This document shows positions 14,990 through 22,307 of a stretch of 22,307 bases of DNA, piece by piece. The notes beneath the pieces are model-generated. The model had not been told where the DNA came from. It saw only the letters and a program-made list of their open reading frames with translations, and did not search any database. This DNA is from JANRKH01 sp033763595 (GTDB lineage Bacteria; Pseudomonadota; Alphaproteobacteria; Rickettsiales; Rickettsiaceae). The position numbers and the translations under genes are program-made. Each line of letters begins with the position of its first letter. The stretch's first letter is position 1. The stretch is taken from contig JANRKH010000006.1 of the NCBI GenBank assembly GCA_033763595.1, positions 1 to 22,307 on the forward strand, given 5' to 3'.

Positions 14990-15797
14990 ATAATACACCA
15001 CTTGCAACCCATTCAACTGGTCCTGACATTACTATCTGTTTGTTAGATTTTTCCATCGATAAAGCCCCAAGTTCAAATATTACTTTTGACCTATCCCCAA
15101 CAAAGCCAAATTTTGAAGCAGCTGCAAAAGTCGCGCATGCACCGCTTCCGCAAGCAAGAGTGAGATGCGCGCCTCTCTCATATACCTTTAGGACAATCTC
15201 TTTGTTAATAATCTTTGCAAAATTTATGTTTACTCCATTTGGAAAAATGTTAGATTTTTCTATGGCACTAGCGATTAGGTCTATATCATGATCCTGAAGA
15301 TTTTGGTCAAAAATTACAAGGTGAGGATTACCGATACTTGCGCAAACTAGTTCAGAATTTTCTGATAAATAATCGAGCAATACGTTCCATAATGCTTCTC
15401 TTGCTGGCATCCAAGGCTCGTCAAACTCTACAACCCCCATATTCACTGAAACATTTTCTTTTGTGTAAACACGTGCATTTAGTCTTCTATTTTTTATTAT
15501 TAAATTAACCTCATTAAGGTCTGAAGTCTTAGATATAAGATATGCAAGACATCTTGTTGCATTGCCGCAAGCAAAAGCTTGTGAACCGTCAGAATTATAA
15601 ATCTGAACTTGAAAGGAATTTTTCTCGGATGCTTCAATTTTTTCATATATTATTAACTGATCAAATCCTATTGAAGTTCTCCTGTGGGAAGTTTTAATAG
15701 CAAAAGCTTCGATGTCGAGCTCAAGTGGAATATGTCTTTTTTCTATTAGTAAAAAATCATTGCCAAGGCCGTGCATTTTTTCAAATTTAATTTCCAT
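14979..15797 (-). CDS. dapF: Diaminopimelate epimerase
   Basis: DapF interconverts LL- and meso-diaminopimelate, the penultimate step to lysine and the source of meso-DAP for peptidoglycan. The 272 residues match the family. The catalytic cysteines are C77 (FACGNATRC) and C216 (LACGSGAC). The substrate-binding motifs MHGLGNDF (8-15), SIGNPH (154-159) and ERGA (207-210) are present. It is first in a pair with mtaB. An R1 repeat lies upstream between dapF and the divergent alkD-like gene. Together with rlpA this argues that the cell still makes some meso-DAP or peptidoglycan-like material. Confidence 0.98.
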   Translation of the reverse strand: MEIKFEKMHGLGNDFLLIEKRHIPLELDIEAFAIKTSHRRTSIGFDQLIIYEKIEASEKNSFQVQIYNSDGSQAFACGNATRCLAYLISKTSDLNEVNLIIKNRRLNARVYTKENVSVNMGVVEFDEPWMPAREALWNVLLDYLSENSELVCASIGNPHLVIFDQNLQDHDIDLIASAIEKSNIFPNGVNINFAKIINKEIVLKVYERGAHLTLACGSGACATFAAASKFGFVGDRSKVIFELGALSMEKSNKQIVMSGPVEWVASGVLYAR

Positions 15798-15903
15798 AAT
15801 AATTCATTTTCCGTTATGTTTTGTGACCTGTAGCAAAATTATTTTTCCAAATTGACAATTTTTAACTATATATTCTATTATAAAAAAGTCAATATTTGGT
15901 ATA

Positions 15904-16012
15904 ATACCAAATCTCTAGAATTAAATAATACTAGGAGCAAGTCACGAAGCCTACTCTCGTGTTAGGTGAGTGACGAGCTAGAAGAAAGTACTTAAAAATG
16001 GGATTTGGCGTA
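15904..16012 (+). repeat. R1 repeat, copy 4, in the dapF/alkD-like divergent spacer
   Basis: It runs from ATACCAAATCTC to GGGATTTGGCGTA (one end mutated), with core TTAGGTGAGTGACGAG. It occupies much of the 272-base divergent spacer, so it may carry or separate promoter elements of the two genes. Confidence 0.85.
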
Positions 16013-16069
16013 ATAACCTAAGATGGGTGAATGTAACAGACATGCTAGATGCTTTAAAACAAATAATCT

Positions 16070-16771
16070 ATGACTAATATAATTCACGATTTGCGCAGCG
16101 TTTTAACCAATTCTATAGATACAAGGCCAGAAAAAGTGTCGATATTCTTTAAGACTGGACCTGGTGATTATGCAGAGCACGATAGGTTTATTGGCATAAC
16201 AGTACCAACTGTACGCAGGATTGCAAAAAGCTTTATAAAGACCTCTTTAGATGATTTAGGTATTTTGATACGATCTGAGATAAATGAAGAGCGCCTGTTA
16301 GCTCTCATAATTTTAACCGGGCAATATAAAAAGTCACCAGAAGAACAACAAGAAAAGATTTACCAATTTTATATGAATCACCTTAAGTATATTAACAATT
16401 GGAATCTAGTAGATAGTTCTGCACATCTTATTGTTGGAGCCTATCTTTATGGCAAAGATTGTTCTTTACTTGAGAAGCTAGCCTCGTCAAAAAATTTATG
16501 GGAGCGAAGAATCGCAATAGTTGCAACCTGGCATTTTATAAGAAACTCTGAGCTCGAATGGACTTTTAGGATAGCAAACTTATTACTAAATGACGAACAT
16601 GACCTTATCCATAAAGCAGTTGGGTGGATGTTACGCGAGGCTGGCAAAAGGGATGAGTCTAGATTGATCGATTTCGTTGCTCGTAACGCTCATAAAATGC
16701 CAAAAACTATGTTGAGATATTCCACCGAGCGTTTAACAAATTATCCTTTCTCTTCACATAAGAAAGGATAA
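16070..16771 (+). CDS. AlkD-family DNA alkylation repair protein (HEAT-like DNA glycosylase)
   Basis: AlkD-family glycosylases excise bulky or positively charged alkylated purines such as 3- and 7-methyl adducts without base flipping. The 233 residues match the family. Motifs include ITVPTVRRIAK (43-53), NNWNLVDSSAH (109-119) with the W111/D115 pair expected at the active site, LWERRIAIVATW (143-154) with basic R146/R147, and KAVGWMLREAGKRD (182-195). The C-terminal MPKTMLRYSTE is typical. No Shine-Dalgarno is evident at the ATG. It converges with valS. A 14-bp hairpin covers the last codons and stop. Confidence 0.93.
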   Translation: MTNIIHDLRSVLTNSIDTRPEKVSIFFKTGPGDYAEHDRFIGITVPTVRRIAKSFIKTSLDDLGILIRSEINEERLLALIILTGQYKKSPEEQQEKIYQFYMNHLKYINNWNLVDSSAHLIVGAYLYGKDCSLLEKLASSKNLWERRIAIVATWHFIRNSELEWTFRIANLLLNDEHDLIHKAVGWMLREAGKRDESRLIDFVARNAHKMPKTMLRYSTERLTNYPFSSHKKG

Positions 16772-16774
16772 TTT
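16738..16774. terminator. Perfect 14-bp hairpin overlapping the end of the AlkD-like gene
   Basis: AAATTATCCTTTCT (16738-16751) pairs perfectly with AGAAAGGATAATTT (16761-16774) around a nine-base loop. The stop codon (16769-16771) lies in the stem. It sits between convergent genes and may terminate transcription from both sides. Confidence 0.55.
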
Positions 16775-16860
16775 ATCAGTAGTCTTACGCCATTTCCCAG
16801 AATAAATTTAACACATGAATTAGTATAACCAGGAGTTTTGAATTAGGGCTATTGTAAAAC

Positions 16861-19386
16861 TTAGTATTCAATTGCAATATTATATTCACCGTCGCTAACG
16901 ACATCTTTAAAATTACCAAAATCATCTACATATTTTATTTCAACAGCATTACACACATTCTTTAGCTCTTCAGTTACTTTTGCAGAAAAGTTTAAGTTAT
17001 TTGGAAGAATAATCGCAGACACTGTTTTTTTGATCGAGATTTGATTTGACGTTTTATCTCTTCTTACTAATTCCAAAATTTTAATAAATTTCTCTATTTT
17101 GCCCTCATTTTCTTTATTCACAAGAGTTTCGTAAACTAAAGGCCATGTTCCAGGGGCGTGAATCGAGGCTTGAGATCCGGAAGACTTGTAAATTATGCTA
17201 TAAATTTCCTCAGTAACATGTGGTACTACCGGCGAGAAGATTAATAAAAGATTTTTAAGGACATGATATATAGTGCATAAGGCACTTATTTGTCCAGATT
17301 TATCCTTAGAAGCCTCGTTGTAGCATCTTGACTTTGTTATCTCTAGATAATTGTCGCAGAAATCTCGCCAAAAAAACTGCTCAGCAGATGATACAGCCTC
17401 AGCATATTCATATTCAAGAAATGCACTACTAACATTTCTTAGTACTGCTTGCATTTTAGAGATAATCCATAAATCTATCTCATGTGATATAGTTCCATTT
17501 TGTACTAACTCTTCTAAAGATAAGCTAGTAATTGAGATGTCATTAAGATCAAAACTTGCAAAATGGCTTGCTGCATATTTCGATGCGTTCCATATTTTAT
17601 TAACAAGTCTCTTACCATCTTTAAGTAAATCCTCTGAAAAAGCTGTATCTGCACCGAGTCTAGAAGAAGAGGCCCAGTATCTGATAGGATCTGCCCCGTA
17701 TTTTTCAATCAGGGCTACAGGTGATACTATATTACCTTTAGATTTGGACATTTTTGTTTTATCATCAGCAAGGCACCATCCGCTTATCATTATGTTTTTC
17801 CAGGGTAGGGTATTTTCATGTAGATGAGCTTTTAATATTGTATAAAATGCCCATGTACGAATAATTTCATGCGCCTGAGGCCTTAAGTCAAAAGGAAATA
17901 AGCTTAAGTGTTTTTCGTAAGTAACATTATATTTACTATTAATTGCACAAGTAGATAACTGCGGAGAAATAGAGCTTGTAGCCCAGGTGTCAAGAACATC
18001 TCTATCGGGTTCAACTTCGTGTTTTTGGTAGCCTTTAGGAATGTGTTTTTGTGGATCTACTGGTAGCTCATCAAGGTCAGGAATAATAATCTTTCCTTCT
18101 TCGCCCTTTCTTTTAGAATACCACACTGGCACAGGCACGCCAAAAAATCTCTGTCTACTAATGCACCAATCTGAGTTTAGAGAATTTATCCAGCTATCAA
18201 GCCTAATTTTCATATGTTTAGGCCTCCACTCTAACTCCATAGACCTTTTGAGTAATATGTCTTTATGTTCAATTGTTTTTATAAACCATTGAAGGGTTGA
18301 TAAAATCTCAACAGGAGCACCTGATCTCTCGGCGCATTTTACATTTTGAATAACTGGTACTGACTTAACAAGACGGCCATCTTCCTTTAAGAATTCTAAT
18401 ATTACCTCCCTTGCACCTATAACATTAAGGCCAATAAGCTTTGCAAAAACATCATTTGCTTTTGGTTCTTGAAACTTTAGTCCTGGCTTTATCTTTCCAG
18501 ACTCATCAATAATAATTTTTAGCGGCAATTTGTGCTCACTCCACCATGCAACGTCTGTTGTATCGCCGAATGTGCAGCACATAACAAGTCCGGTACCTTT
18601 ATCTTGTTTTACTTTATCATCTGATATGACCGGAACTTTTTCCTTAAATAATGGGGAAGTTGCAAATTTTCCTTCTAAATATTTATATCTTTCATCATCA
18701 GGATGATACAATAGGCAAACACATGCAGGTAGTAACTCTGGCCTTGTGGTTGCAATCACTAAGTCAGATTCTGATTCATCTTTAAAACTAACGTAGTGCA
18801 TGAAAGAGTTTTTTTCTTTATCCTCTGTATCTGCTTGCGCAAGGGCAGTTCTATCAACAGTGTCCCACAAGACTGGCTTATGAGCTCTATATAACTGCCC
18901 CTTCTCAAGCAAATCCAGAAATGAAAGCTGGGAAACTTTTGCAGAATTTTCGGAGATAGTTTGATACTTTAAATCCCAGTCTACTGATAGGCCAAGGCTC
19001 TTAAATAAAGATTCAAATTTGTCTTCTTCGTGCTGTACTACCTCCTTACAAATTTTTATAAATTCTTCCCTATCAAGCTGATGCGCTTTTATCTTTTTTA
19101 GCTTTTCAACTAGGCGCTCAGTCGGTAGGCCATTGTCATCATAACCCATCGGATAGAATATATTTTTTCCTACCATTCTCTGAAATCGTACGATAAAATC
19201 AGCCTGAGTGTAGCTAAAAATATGACCCATATGTAGATGCCCCGAAACGGTAGGAGGAGGAGTGTCAACCGAGAAAGTCTCACTTCTGCCTTGGTCTTTT
19301 TTATATGCGTATATTCTATTCTCTTGCCAGTATTTTTGCCACTTTGCCTCTGCGCTTGAGTAATCGTAATTGCCAAAATCCTTCAT
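16861..19386 (-). CDS. valS: Valyl-tRNA synthetase, archaeal type
   Basis: This class I synthetase charges tRNA-Val and edits mischarged Thr. The 841 residues carry the HIGH-type motif HMGH at 52-55 and KMSKS at 545-549. The CP1 editing domain has TTRPELLP (213-220), GTG (264-266) and FGDTTDVAWW. The anticodon-binding domain follows KMSKS. The extended C-terminal coiled coil of ordinary bacterial ValRS is missing. The signatures DTPPPTVSGHLHMGH and DLRPQAHEIIRTWAFY match the archaeal form, which is known from Rickettsia-like bacteria. The start at 19386 has no clear Shine-Dalgarno. It is divergent from ubiA across a 74-base spacer. Confidence 0.98.
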   Translation of the reverse strand: MKDFGNYDYSSAEAKWQKYWQENRIYAYKKDQGRSETFSVDTPPPTVSGHLHMGHIFSYTQADFIVRFQRMVGKNIFYPMGYDDNGLPTERLVEKLKKIKAHQLDREEFIKICKEVVQHEEDKFESLFKSLGLSVDWDLKYQTISENSAKVSQLSFLDLLEKGQLYRAHKPVLWDTVDRTALAQADTEDKEKNSFMHYVSFKDESESDLVIATTRPELLPACVCLLYHPDDERYKYLEGKFATSPLFKEKVPVISDDKVKQDKGTGLVMCCTFGDTTDVAWWSEHKLPLKIIIDESGKIKPGLKFQEPKANDVFAKLIGLNVIGAREVILEFLKEDGRLVKSVPVIQNVKCAERSGAPVEILSTLQWFIKTIEHKDILLKRSMELEWRPKHMKIRLDSWINSLNSDWCISRQRFFGVPVPVWYSKRKGEEGKIIIPDLDELPVDPQKHIPKGYQKHEVEPDRDVLDTWATSSISPQLSTCAINSKYNVTYEKHLSLFPFDLRPQAHEIIRTWAFYTILKAHLHENTLPWKNIMISGWCLADDKTKMSKSKGNIVSPVALIEKYGADPIRYWASSSRLGADTAFSEDLLKDGKRLVNKIWNASKYAASHFASFDLNDISITSLSLEELVQNGTISHEIDLWIISKMQAVLRNVSSAFLEYEYAEAVSSAEQFFWRDFCDNYLEITKSRCYNEASKDKSGQISALCTIYHVLKNLLLIFSPVVPHVTEEIYSIIYKSSGSQASIHAPGTWPLVYETLVNKENEGKIEKFIKILELVRRDKTSNQISIKKTVSAIILPNNLNFSAKVTEELKNVCNAVEIKYVDDFGNFKDVVSDGEYNIAIEY

Positions 19387-19402
19387 AATATATAGTTTGC
19401 TC

Positions 19403-19430
19403 TTTACAAATGACAGGATAATAACATAAT
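19403..19430 (+). promoter_or_regulatory. Possible sigma70-like promoter for ubiA
   Basis: TTTACA (19403-19408), 16 bases, then CATAAT (19425-19430), about 30 bases before the ubiA ATG in the valS/ubiA divergent spacer. No comparably good minus-strand promoter for valS was found. Confidence 0.4.
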
Positions 19431-19460
19431 TATTAATAAAAGAAATAGGATTTTCGAGTA

Positions 19461-20306
19461 ATGCTCATAGAAGATGTATTAAAACTTACAAGACTAGATA
19501 GGCCACAAGGAGCTTTGCTTTTATTTTTTCCTTGTGCATTTACGATTTCTCTAGTGTCCAATAAATTTGATTTTTTGCTACTACTAAAATTTTTGCTGGC
19601 TTCATGCTGCGCGAGAGCTTGTGGATGCATAATAAATGATATTTTAGATAGAAAAATAGATGCAGTGGTAGCACGAACAAAAGATAGGCCGATTGCGAGC
19701 GGAAGAGTTCAGGTTCTTGAGGCTATGTTTGTGTTGTTTGTAATGCTGTGGCCTACTGTGTATTTTTTACTTTCGCTTAAGTTTTTATCCTTCTTTTTTT
19801 GTGCTTTGTCAGTTCCCATGATAATGGCTTACCCTCTAATGAAAAGGGTCACATATTTCCCGCAGGTATTTTTAGGCCTGACTTTTAATATTGGGGTGTT
19901 TGTCGCATGCATTGAGTCAGTAGGTTATATATCTTACTCAGTAATTTTACTATATTTTGCATGTGTATTTTGGACGATCGGATATGATACTATATACGGA
20001 TTTATGGATATAGAAGATGATATAAAAAATAACAATAAGTCGCTCAGTATTTTTATATCAACAAAAAATCCAAAATTATGGTTATATGCTTTTTATAGTA
20101 TTTTTTTGGCTCTTATTTTCTTTGCGATTGCAACTCAAGATGAAGGTTTCAGCATTATTGGTTTCTGTTTACTGCTTTTACCAGCAGTGCATCTTTTTAA
20201 TCAAATATATAGTCTAGACTTAAGCTCGAGCGCTTCTTGCCTTGAAAAATTTAATAGTAACCTTAATACTGGTATTATTTTGTGCTTAGCATTATATTTA
20301 TCATGA
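19461..20306 (+). CDS. ubiA: 4-hydroxybenzoate polyprenyltransferase
   Basis: UbiA attaches the polyprenyl tail to 4-hydroxybenzoate in ubiquinone synthesis, in the inner membrane. This 281-residue protein has seven to nine predicted hydrophobic helices. The first Asp-rich motif is N59-D60-IL-D63-RKI-D67, followed by ARTKDRPIASG. The second is D176-TIYGFM-D183-IE-D186-D187. Both bind the Mg-diphosphate of the prenyl donor. The N-terminal LTRLDRPQGALLLFFP is typical of the family. AGGA lies ten bases before the ATG. The length is slightly short, but all key residues are present. Confidence 0.96.
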   Translation: MLIEDVLKLTRLDRPQGALLLFFPCAFTISLVSNKFDFLLLLKFLLASCCARACGCIINDILDRKIDAVVARTKDRPIASGRVQVLEAMFVLFVMLWPTVYFLLSLKFLSFFFCALSVPMIMAYPLMKRVTYFPQVFLGLTFNIGVFVACIESVGYISYSVILLYFACVFWTIGYDTIYGFMDIEDDIKNNNKSLSIFISTKNPKLWLYAFYSIFLALIFFAIATQDEGFSIIGFCLLLLPAVHLFNQIYSLDLSSSASCLEKFNSNLNTGIILCLALYLS

Positions 20307-20386
20307 TCAGACTTATGCAAAATAAACCCCCATCATACACTTTACTTAACTGGTAATTTTGCTCAAAAAAATTCTAAGCTCTGCTT

Positions 20387-20494
20387 ATACCAAATCTCTA
20401 GAATTAAATAATACTAGGAGCAAGTCACGAACCCTACTCTCGTGTTAGGTAAGCGACGAGCTGGAAGCAAGTACTTAAAAATGGGATTTGGTAT
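20387..20494 (+). repeat. R1 repeat, copy 5
   Basis: 108 bp from ATACCAAATCTC to GGGATTTGGTAT, with core TTAGGTAAGCGACGAG. It lies between ubiA and the R2 copy that starts 11 bases later. Confidence 0.88.
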
Positions 20495-20504
20495 AACCTA
20501 GCAA

Positions 20505-20610
20505 TATAGTCTTTTAGGTTGGATTAGATACTAGGCGCGAGGAGAGAAGCCTATGAGTATTAGGTGAGCGACGAGTCAACAACGTAGCTAATTCAACCTA
20601 AAAGACTATA
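20505..20610 (+). repeat. R2 repeat, copy 2 (106 bp)
   Basis: It is the reverse complement of 13277-13382 with a single mismatch, and both copies are exactly 106 bp. Ends are TATAGTCTTTTAGG and CCTAAAAGACTATA. Ends in TA are compatible with insertion at a TA target, as in IS630/mariner-type MITEs (inference). The rest of the gap (20611-20823) is AT-rich with no gene I can support. Confidence 0.93.
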
Positions 20611-20823
20611 CATATATCTTACCACAAAAAACCCTACCAAATAGGCTAGGCTATATCACATCTTGGGCTTCATCTGCCCATATTCCATTTTATCCATTGA
20701 GCTCTTATAACGAGATAGCAAAAAATATTTATATTATTACAAAAAAAATTTAAGATAATGTGTTAGTGGTATATTTTTTTTATATATTATCCAGCTAATC
20801 TTTGAGAATTTTAATTCAATTTA

Positions 20824-20851
20824 TTGAGTTTTTGAATTTTCTTCATATAAT
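20824..20851 (+). promoter_or_regulatory. Sigma70-like promoter for the oxidase-like / sensor-kinase operon
   Basis: TTGAGT (20824-20829), 16 bases, then a perfect TATAAT (20846-20851), giving a leader of about 40 bases before the ATG at 20900. AGGTGA is at 20887-20892. Confidence 0.55.
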
Positions 20852-20899
20852 CACCTTCAAAAAATTAATTTATTTTAACTTTTGTTAGGTGATCAATTT

Positions 20900-21571
20900 A
20901 TGAATGATTTAAAAAAATTTTTGAAGACCTGGGATGAAAAATATTTGGAAAATATAAAAAAAATTAAGCTATTCAATACTGATCTAACATCGAGTTGGTC
21001 GTTAGATCAGAAGAGATATTTTGCTAAAATCTTTTACCATGCAAGAGGTCATTTTCATGATTTCCTGTGGTTCGTAGGCAATAATGCTGAAGATAAGGAG
21101 ACGAAAGATATTGTGCTACAGAATATCTCGGAAGAGTTAAACGGATCAGCAAGATCGCATGAGCAAATGTATTTTGATTTTGCTCTGTCTTTAGGAGTTG
21201 ATGTTTCAAGCGAATTTGTTTACGAATCCAGTTACTTAGATGCTGTAAAGAGATTTAACTTAAATCATATAGAATTTTTATATAAACATTCTGCCGATGA
21301 GAGATTTGTAGCACTTAGCGCTTATGAAAGACTTGATAATGTAGATTATGCAAATCTTGTAAATCTTACAAAATCTTTTGGTACGAAAAGAAAAGGATTA
21401 ATTTTTTTTAAGGTTCACGAAAAAGTCCATCATTTTGAATCCACATTTAATAAATTAGAAGAGATTTGGAACAAGAATATTACATCTGTTACAAATTCTT
21501 TTAATTTTATTGCAAATAACCAAATCATGATGTGGGAAACCCTATCTGAAGAGGTATTCAACTTTAAATAA
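20900..21571 (+). CDS. Heme-oxygenase-fold putative diiron enzyme (CADD/TenA/PqqC-like)
   Basis: The ATG at 20900 is chosen because AGGTGA lies seven bases upstream; an in-frame TTG at 20882 would give six more residues. The 223-residue, all-helical, His/Glu-rich protein resembles the iron-containing heme-oxygenase-like oxidases (CADD, UndA and relatives). Candidate metal ligands are E79 (ISEELNG), H87 (SHEQM), E143 (YERLD), and H173, H177 and E180 in VHEKVHHFE. Their spacing closely follows the E/H/E/H/D/H set I recall for chlamydial CADD (81, 88, 142, 174, 178, 181), but the last two positions are H and E instead of D and H. The reaction is unknown; options include p-aminobenzoate formation, lipid oxidation or a metabolite hydrolase. 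It is co-directional with, and 16 bases upstream of, a CqsS-like sensor kinase. Confidence 0.72.
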   Translation: MNDLKKFLKTWDEKYLENIKKIKLFNTDLTSSWSLDQKRYFAKIFYHARGHFHDFLWFVGNNAEDKETKDIVLQNISEELNGSARSHEQMYFDFALSLGVDVSSEFVYESSYLDAVKRFNLNHIEFLYKHSADERFVALSAYERLDNVDYANLVNLTKSFGTKRKGLIFFKVHEKVHHFESTFNKLEEIWNKNITSVTNSFNFIANNQIMMWETLSEEVFNFK

Positions 21572-21587
21572 ATTTAGGAATGAGAAA

Positions 21588-22307
21588 ATGAATCTAATTT
21601 TGAAAAATATATACTCCATGAAAAGAAATTTTGATGCAAGAAGGCTATTTGGCATTCTTATGTCAATTAATTATATACTATACTTCTTTATTTTTGATTA
21701 CGGAACTAGTAATCAAAATTTAAGCTTAACATTAAGATTAATAGCATCTACTCTGTGCATTCCATTAATTTTTGAAAAATTCAGCGAAAAAAACTCTGAC
21801 CTCTTTAGAAACATATATTGGTATTTTACAGTATGTTACTGCCTTCCGTTCTTCTTTTCCTTCAAAACTCTGCTTCATGAACTATCTTCCGTTTGGCTAA
21901 TGAATAGTGTTTCAGCGGCTTTTTTAATGATTTTAGTAGTTGATATATGGGTTTTCTATATTCTATTATTCATAGGTGTAAGTTTAGCACTTGGATGTTA
22001 TAGATATGGTTTTGGATTAGAAATTATTCAAACCAGTGACCCTATCACAATTTTTGATATAGTAGCAACATATTTTGCAATAATTATTATCGGGAGTGTA
22101 TTTGCATATAAAAGGCAAGAATTCGATAGAAAGAAAAATATTTATATAGAATCAATCAACAAACTAAACCACAAACTAGACTCTCTAGTACATAAACGAA
22201 CAGAAGAGCTCAGAGACGCACTCATTCAAAAAACAAAAGCTCTTCTTCTTAAAGATGAATTCATACGTAATCTCTCTCATGAGGTAAGAACACCTCTTAC
22301 AGGAATA
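21588..22307 (+). CDS. CqsS/LqsS-like membrane sensor histidine kinase, 3' end outside the window
   Basis: The ATG at 21588 follows AGGAA; the nearer ATG at 21580 stops after three codons. The 240 visible residues hold six hydrophobic segments (about 20-37, 49-64, 74-92, 104-119, 121-137, 155-173), a charged coiled coil (178-223) and the HisKA motif NLSHEVRTPLTGI, with phospho-acceptor H231. The window ends there, so the ATPase domain and any receiver are unseen. The segment YFTVCYCLPFFFSF...SSVWLM...FLMILVVD strongly resembles the transmembrane sensor of CqsS, the Vibrio CAI-1 alpha-hydroxyketone receptor, and Legionella LqsS. W103 matches the CqsS Trp needed for ligand recognition; the following Ser is Asn106 here. 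No synthase of the CqsA/LqsA type is visible. Confidence 0.87.
   Translation, partial: MNLILKNIYSMKRNFDARRLFGILMSINYILYFFIFDYGTSNQNLSLTLRLIASTLCIPLIFEKFSEKNSDLFRNIYWYFTVCYCLPFFFSFKTLLHELSSVWLMNSVSAAFLMILVVDIWVFYILLFIGVSLALGCYRYGFGLEIIQTSDPITIFDIVATYFAIIIIGSVFAYKRQEFDRKKNIYIESINKLNHKLDSLVHKRTEELRDALIQKTKALLLKDEFIRNLSHEVRTPLTGI

Noticed and set aside
20611..20823. Possible RNA gene in the long spacer before the oxidase-like gene
   Set aside because: It is AT-rich with only a very short hairpin near 20635; no tRNA or conserved RNA shape could be recognised.

Overview
This 22.3-kb window is AT-rich and comes from an alphaproteobacterium, most likely a Rickettsiales-type obligate intracellular bacterium. 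The reasons are low GC, long repeat-filled spacers in a compact housekeeping genome, a large tetratricopeptide-repeat (TPR) protein, an archaeal-type valyl-tRNA synthetase (a known peculiarity of Rickettsia-like lineages), and the alphaproteobacterial dapF-mtaB order. I cannot assign genus or species from sequence alone.

Layout. 1-3708: the 3' part of a very large TPR/coiled-coil gene, cut by the left edge, a plausible secreted or host-interaction protein. 3975-5231: clpX with its own sigma70-like promoter. 5325-7016 (minus): an operon read rpoZ, then a CGFS monothiol glutaredoxin, then an ABC-transporter ATPase. 7304-9178: dnaK, divergent from rpoZ, with a possible heat-shock promoter. 9182-10029: a dense array of GC-rich hairpin repeats separating dnaK from dnaJ (10030-11184). 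11185-13573: a repeat-rich stretch holding rlpA (a lipoprotein gene) and a small membrane protein with a His-rich tail. 13574-15797 (minus): dapF overlapping mtaB. 16070-16771: an AlkD-family DNA glycosylase. 16861-19386 (minus): valS, divergent from ubiA (19461-20306). 20307-20899: more repeats, then a promoter for a two-gene unit: a heme-oxygenase-fold, putative diiron enzyme (20900-21571) and, 16 bases later, a membrane sensor histidine kinase whose N-terminal sensor resembles the quorum-sensing receptors CqsS/LqsS. The kinase runs off the right edge just after its phospho-accepting His.

Three families of short, terminally inverted, non-coding repeats (called R1, R2 and R3 here) are scattered from 11.3 to 20.6 kb. 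R1 and R2 share a core but have different ends. R1 and R3 share ends but have different interiors. They look modular, like MITEs. One R1 end lies across the apparent first codons of rlpA.

Most coding content is housekeeping: protein quality control (ClpX, DnaK, DnaJ), transcription (omega), Fe-S/redox (glutaredoxin), envelope and peptidoglycan (RlpA, DapF), tRNA modification and charging (MtaB, ValRS), ubiquinone (UbiA) and DNA repair. The most novel candidate is the right-hand unit, where a CqsS-like sensor is paired with an oxidase-like enzyme instead of a CqsA/LqsA synthase. The unusual repeat architecture of the TPR protein comes next.
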